DNA from: an uncultured Lachnospiraceae bacterium
GTDB taxonomy: Bacteria; Bacillota; Clostridia; Lachnospirales; Lachnospiraceae
Length of the DNA: 64,000 nucleotides
Reading direction: 5' to 3'
Assembly: GCA_902787715.1 (NCBI GenBank)
Contig: CADAHQ010000001.1
Span: 248,001-312,000 of the forward strand
Positions 60,364 to 64,000 of the stretch are shown here, piece by piece. Under the pieces are notes generated by a model. It saw only the letters and a list, made by a program, of their open reading frames with translations, did no database searches and had not been told where the DNA came from. A program made the position numbers and the translations under genes. The stretch's first letter is position 1. Every line of letters begins with the position of its first letter.

Positions 60364-61776
60364 ATGGTTTTCATGGACGACAATTTTCTGTTGACAAATG
60401 AAACCGCGCGGGTTTTATACCATCAGTACGCGGAGACGATGCCGATTATCGACTACCATTGCCATATTCCGGCGGAGGAGATTGCAAAGGATATTCACTT
60501 CTCCTCCATCACGGATCTCTGGCTCGGCGCCGACCATTACAAATGGCGCGCGATGCGCTCTAACGGCGTCCCCGAAGAGCTCATCACCGGAAACGGAGAC
60601 CCTTACGAGAAATTCGAAGCATTTGCCGACACCCTCACGCGGGCCATCGGCAATCCTCTTTACCACTGGAGCCATCTGGAGCTGCAGCGGTATTTCGGCA
60701 TCACCGAGCCTCTCAACAAGGAGAGCGCGCGGCGCATCTATGATTTGTGCAATGCCTCGCTTTCGGACCCTTCCATGTCCGCGCGCGGTATTCTGAAACG
60801 TTCCAACGTCAAGCTTCTGTGTACCACCGACGACCCTGCGGACGACCTTCGCTGGCACCGCATGCTCGCCATGGATCCCACCTTCCGCGGCAAGGTTCTT
60901 CCGGCGTTTCGCCCGGATCGCGCCCTCGGGATTGAGAAGAAGGATTTTGCGTCCTACATCGTGGGAGACCTCTCCCGCGCCTGCGGCCGCACGATTTCCC
61001 TGTACACGGACTTAAAGGATGCGCTCCGTGAGAGGATTGCATTTTTCGCGGCCAACGGCTGCAAGGTTTCCGACCACGGCATGTCGTATGTGTGCTACGC
61101 TCCCTGCACGGACGAGCAGGCGGAAGTGATCTTCCGGAAGGCCTTAAACAGCGAGAGCGTCGATCTCTACGAGCAGCTGCAGTACAAGACCAATCTCCTC
61201 TCGTTCCTTGCTTCGGAATACACGAAGAACGGCTGGGTGATGCAATTGCATTACGGCGTAAAGCGCGACAACAACACAAAGCTCTTCCGACAGTCCGGCG
61301 CCAACAACGGCTGCGACTGCATCGACGATTACACGCCGTGCGCGGAGCTTGCGGACTTCCTCAACTCCCTGTGCCTTACGGACGCGCTGCCGAAGACGAT
61401 TCTCTATTCCCTGAATCCCATCGACAACGCCGCCATCGGCACCATCATCGGGTGCTTTCAGGATTCCTCCTGCGCAGGCAAGATTCAGCAGGGTTCCGCA
61501 TGGTGGTTCAACGATAACAAGAAGGGCATGGAGGATCAGTTGACGTCCCTCGCCAACTTAGGCGTCCTTGGGAATTTCGTAGGAATGCTCACCGATTCCC
61601 GGAGCCTTCTCTCCTACACAAGGCACGAGTATTTCCGCCGGATCCTCTGCAACCTCATCGGCACGTGGGTTACCAACGGCGAATACCCCTGCGACCTCAC
61701 AACACTGGGAGGTCTTGTCAACGATATTTCTTATTACAATTGCAATCGATACTTTGATTTCGGCCTTACGGATTAA
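60364..61776 (+). CDS. uxaC: Glucuronate/galacturonate isomerase
   Basis: 470 aa. [20 protein letters not shown] (metal-binding HCH), [38 protein letters not shown] and [20 protein letters not shown] are UxaC signatures. It converts D-glucuronate to fructuronate or galacturonate to tagaturonate, feeding KdgK after later steps not seen here. The ATG at 60364 has TTGGAGG eight bases upstream; the longer frame starts upstream of the promoter. Confidence 0.95.
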   Translation: MVFMDDNFLLTNETARVLYHQYAETMPIIDYHCHIPAEEIAKDIHFSSITDLWLGADHYKWRAMRSNGVPEELITGNGDPYEKFEAFADTLTRAIGNPLYHWSHLELQRYFGITEPLNKESARRIYDLCNASLSDPSMSARGILKRSNVKLLCTTDDPADDLRWHRMLAMDPTFRGKVLPAFRPDRALGIEKKDFASYIVGDLSRACGRTISLYTDLKDALRERIAFFAANGCKVSDHGMSYVCYAPCTDEQAEVIFRKALNSESVDLYEQLQYKTNLLSFLASEYTKNGWVMQLHYGVKRDNNTKLFRQSGANNGCDCIDDYTPCAELADFLNSLCLTDALPKTILYSLNPIDNAAIGTIIGCFQDSSCAGKIQQGSAWWFNDNKKGMEDQLTSLANLGVLGNFVGMLTDSRSLLSYTRHEYFRRILCNLIGTWVTNGEYPCDLTTLGGLVNDISYYNCNRYFDFGLTD

Positions 61777-61790
61777 CCCGTAAGGCTTTT
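61763..61790 (+). terminator. uxaC terminator overlapping its stop codon
   Basis: GCCTTACGG (61763-61771) pairs with CCGTAAGGC (61778-61786), then TTTT. The TAA stop (61774-61776) sits in the loop, so terminating ribosomes would melt the hairpin. Confidence 0.82.
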
Positions 61791-61871
61791 CCATGGGTAA
61801 GCGCGGGAACGGCACTCCCGCAGACTCCCGGACACAGCAACGCAAAGGTCGCAAGACCGGAAAGGAATGCC

Positions 61872-62804
61872 ATGAAACATCTCATCAGCCCGATGGACCT
61901 GACGCCGGAGGAACTCTCCGAGCTGCTCTCCCTTGCGCAGGACATCATGAAGGACCCCGAGCGCTATCGCCACGTGTGCGAAGGCAAGAAGCTCGCGACC
62001 TGTTTCTATGAGCCGAGCACCCGCACCCGTTTAAGTTTCGAGTCGGCAATGCTGAACCTCGGCGGTTCGGTCCTCGGTTTCCAGAGCGCGGACTCCAGCT
62101 CCGCAGCGAAGGGAGAAAGCGTCTCCGACACCATCCAGATCATCTCCTACTATGCGGACATCTGCGCGATGCGCCATCCGAAGGAGGGTGCTCCCTACGT
62201 CGCTTCCAAGCACTCCCGCATCCCGGTCATCAACGCGGGCGACGGCGGCCACAACCATCCGACCCAGACCCTCACGGACCTTCTCACTATCTTGGAGCTG
62301 AAGGGACGCCTTTCGAACCTGACCATCGGTCTGTGCGGCGACCTCAAATTCGGCCGCACCGTCCACTCCTTAATCAACGCCATGGTGCGCTACGAGGGCA
62401 TCCGGTTCGTTCTCATCAGCCCTGAGGAGCTGCGCATCCCCACCTACTTAAAGGAAGAGGTTCTGGACGCGCGGGGCATCCCTTACAAAGAAGTCCGCTC
62501 CCTGGACGAAGTCATGCCGGATCTCGACATCCTCTACATGACCCGCGTACAGCGTGAGCGTTTCTTCAACGAGGAGGATTACATCCGCTTAAAGAACTCC
62601 TTCATTCTCACCCCCGAGAAGATGAAGCTGGCAAAGGACGACATGTTCGTCCTACATCCCCTGCCCCGTGTGAACGAAATCTCGGTGGAGGTGGATTCGG
62701 ACCCGAGAGCCGCCTACTTCCGGCAGGCCGGATTCGGCGTGTATGCGCGCATGGCACTCATCATTCTCATGTTAGGTCTTAAGGACCGCATCCCACAAGG
62801 CTAA
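61872..62804 (+). CDS. pyrB: Aspartate carbamoyltransferase, catalytic subunit
   Basis: 310 aa. Carbamoyl-phosphate site [37 protein letters not shown] and [16 protein letters not shown] are all present. First committed step of pyrimidine synthesis. It is 81 nt after the uxaC terminator; no good promoter was found in that gap, which holds two small hairpins (GCGGGA...TCCCGC, 61804-61822, and GGTCGCAAGACC next to the ribosome site). Translation starts at the ATG at 61872 after GGAAAGGA. Confidence 0.96.
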   Translation: MKHLISPMDLTPEELSELLSLAQDIMKDPERYRHVCEGKKLATCFYEPSTRTRLSFESAMLNLGGSVLGFQSADSSSAAKGESVSDTIQIISYYADICAMRHPKEGAPYVASKHSRIPVINAGDGGHNHPTQTLTDLLTILELKGRLSNLTIGLCGDLKFGRTVHSLINAMVRYEGIRFVLISPEELRIPTYLKEEVLDARGIPYKEVRSLDEVMPDLDILYMTRVQRERFFNEEDYIRLKNSFILTPEKMKLAKDDMFVLHPLPRVNEISVEVDSDPRAAYFRQAGFGVYARMALIILMLGLKDRIPQG

Positions 62805-62816
62805 GGAGGAAAACAT

Positions 62817-63248
62817 ATGTTAAATATCGGCGGACTTCATCAAGGCGTCGTCATCGACCACATCAAGGCCGGCCAGGGCATGCAGATCTACGAATACCTG
62901 GAGCTCGGCAAGCTCGACTGCTGCGTCGCCATCATCAAAAATGCAACCTCCAACAAGATGGGCCGCAAGGACATCATCAAGATTGAGGGACCCATTCTTC
63001 CGGATCTGGATGCTTTGGCGGTTCTCGATCCGGATATCACCTTAAACATCATCGAAAACGATGTGATTGTGGAGAAGCGCCGCGTTCGTCTTCCCGAGGA
63101 AGTGACCAACATTCTCCGGTGCAAAAATCCCCGTTGCATCACAAGCATCGAGCAGGAGCTGCCGCACCGCTTCCGCCTGACGAACAAGGAGAAGCGCATT
63201 TACCGCTGCGTCTACTGCGAGCAGAAATACAAGGAAACTAATCTCTGA
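62817..63248 (+). CDS. pyrI: Aspartate carbamoyltransferase, regulatory subunit
   Basis: 143 aa. The N-terminal nucleotide-binding part (GVVIDHIKAGQGMQIYEYLE) and a C-terminal zinc domain with four cysteines (LRCKNPRCITS ... RCVYCEQKYK) match PyrI. It gives the enzyme CTP/ATP control. It begins 12 nt after pyrB with AGGAGG upstream, so it is a two-gene operon. Confidence 0.95.
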   Translation: MLNIGGLHQGVVIDHIKAGQGMQIYEYLELGKLDCCVAIIKNATSNKMGRKDIIKIEGPILPDLDALAVLDPDITLNIIENDVIVEKRRVRLPEEVTNILRCKNPRCITSIEQELPHRFRLTNKEKRIYRCVYCEQKYKETNL

Positions 63249-63254
63249 TACACG

Positions 63255-63287
63255 AAAAAAGAGCTGCCGGAAACGACAGCTCTTTTT
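63255..63287 (+). terminator. Bidirectional terminator after pyrI
   Basis: AAAAAGAGCTG (63256-63266) pairs with CAGCTCTTTTT (63277-63287), with further CG/CG pairing inside. A-run and T-run on both sides mean it can also serve the convergent SPFH gene. Confidence 0.9.
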
Positions 63288-63347
63288 GTATGTCTTTTGT
63301 CGAATTTTCGCAGGTGCGGTCGCAGGACCGCCCGGCAAATGCATCCC

Positions 63348-64000
63348 TTACTCGGCGGACTCTTCCTCCGGCTTCGCAGCCTTGGCGGTCTCCACAACGC
63401 CCGTTGCAAGGGCTGCAAGGCCCTGAATCTCGGACGGGATGATGATCTTGGTGGATTTGCCGTCCGCAGCTCTTGCGAAGGCTTCCAGGCTCTTCAAGCG
63501 GAGAACCGGATCGGTGGGCTGTGCTTCGTTTAAGAAACGAAGACCGTCTGCATTAGCCTTCTGCACGCGCAGGATAGCCTCTGCCTGACCTTCTGCCTCG
63601 CGGATGGTGGCTTCCTTCTTCGCCTCAGCACGAAGGATTGCAGCAGCCTTCTCGGCCTCAGCGCCGAGGATTGCGGACTGCTTCTTACCTTCGGCAACAA
63701 GAATCGTAGACTTCTTCTCACCTTCTGCGATCAGGATGGACTCACGGCGCTCACGCTCGGCCTTCATCTGCTTCTCCATGGCGTCACGAATTGCTGCCGG
63801 AGGCATGATGTTCTTGAGCTCCACACGGTTGACCTTGATACCCCAAGGGTCGGTGGCTTCATCGAGGAGCTGGCGCATCTTGCCGTTAATCAGCTCACGG
63901 GAAGTGAGGGTTTCATCGAGCTCGAGATCACCGATGATATTACGAAGCGTTGTCGCGGTCAGGTTCTCGATGGCCATCATCGGGTTCTGCACGCCGTATG
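63348..64000 (-). CDS. SPFH/Band-7 domain protein, C-terminal part
   Basis: Partial: the N terminus is beyond the right edge. Visible are the end of the SPFH domain (LRNIIGDLELDETLTSRELI, DPWGIKVNRVELKNIMPPAA) and a long Ala/Glu/Lys coiled coil with repeated xxAEGxKxxxIL units, ending in an acidic tail. This is the QmcA/stomatin-like (HflC-type) layout of membrane-bound scaffolds. A NfeD partner gene is often adjacent but would be outside the window. Confidence 0.9.
   Translation of the reverse strand, partial: YGVQNPMMAIENLTATTLRNIIGDLELDETLTSRELINGKMRQLLDEATDPWGIKVNRVELKNIMPPAAIRDAMEKQMKAERERRESILIAEGEKKSTILVAEGKKQSAILGAEAEKAAAILRAEAKKEATIREAEGQAEAILRVQKANADGLRFLNEAQPTDPVLRLKSLEAFARAADGKSTKIIIPSEIQGLAALATGVVETAKAAKPEEESAE

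Noticed and set aside
1-64000. CRISPR array, prophage, transposon or integrase
   Set aside because: No regularly spaced repeats, no transposase, integrase or phage structural sequence, and no long terminal inverted repeats were seen on either strand.

Overview
The window is about 64 kb of a chromosome from a low-GC-phylum Gram-positive (Firmicutes/Clostridia) with moderately high GC content, most likely a Lachnospiraceae-like plant-polysaccharide-degrading anaerobe. Evidence for this includes a PolC-type replicative polymerase, CodY, ribonuclease Y, NrdR, ScpA/ScpB, the YnzC (DUF896) and PhoH/YbeY families, a tRNA gene without encoded CCA, class B aspartate carbamoyltransferase (pyrB-pyrI), a secreted GH10 xylanase and a hexuronate catabolic cluster. 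The species assignment is inference. No prophage, insertion sequence, CRISPR array or plasmid function was seen. About 50 protein genes and one tRNA are supported, most of them on the minus strand.

Region by region. 1-3005 (minus): RNase E/G start, DUF2344 protein and its B12-binding radical-SAM partner. 3180-7603 (plus): two adjacent paralogous zinc-ribbon proteins, one with two membrane segments and one giant acidic, disordered protein with a potentially structured mRNA leader. 7715-13102 (minus): metallophosphoesterase, scpA, scpB and a SWIM-SNF2 ATPase in one operon. 13347-19491: deoA, an aminotransferase behind a GntR-like operator, rny, miaB. 19540-25395: proline biosynthesis (proB, proA) with a 55-aa DUF896 gene, fau and two flavoproteins. 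25471-29009: MATE/MurJ-like flippase, ybeY, phoH, rpsU. 29143-33233: alaS, a GH10 xylanase lipoprotein and tRNA-Glu(CTC). 33304-46170: the conserved pyrH-frr / uppS-cdsA-dxr-rseP-ispG-polC block plus a multi-pass membrane protein. 46314-49667: a sugar ABC transporter lodged between this block and tsf-rpsB. 50088-57570: tsf, rpsB, codY, topA, dprA, comM. 57775-61776: nrdR and a divergent hexuronate locus (kdgK + DUF4867 against uxaC). 61872-64000: pyrB-pyrI and a partial SPFH protein.

The genes combine housekeeping functions (replication, translation, isoprenoid and phospholipid synthesis, tRNA modification, RNA decay, chromosome condensation) with carbohydrate use: xylanase outside the cell, oligosaccharide uptake, and uronate conversion toward 2-keto-3-deoxygluconate phosphate.

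The observations most worth following are: (i) a PolC that lacks the usual embedded DnaQ-type 3'-5' exonuclease but keeps all nine metal ligands in its PHP domain; (ii) a decanucleotide, CGGAAAATGC, found 11 times where about 0.1 would be expected by chance, in several reading frames and next to five promoters; (iii) the tandem zinc-ribbon paralogs and the pseudoknot-capable leader of the larger one; and (iv) several compact regulatory junctions (an aminotransferase operator, the proA terminator touching the miaB Shine-Dalgarno, and a 26-bp duplication at comM/dprA).
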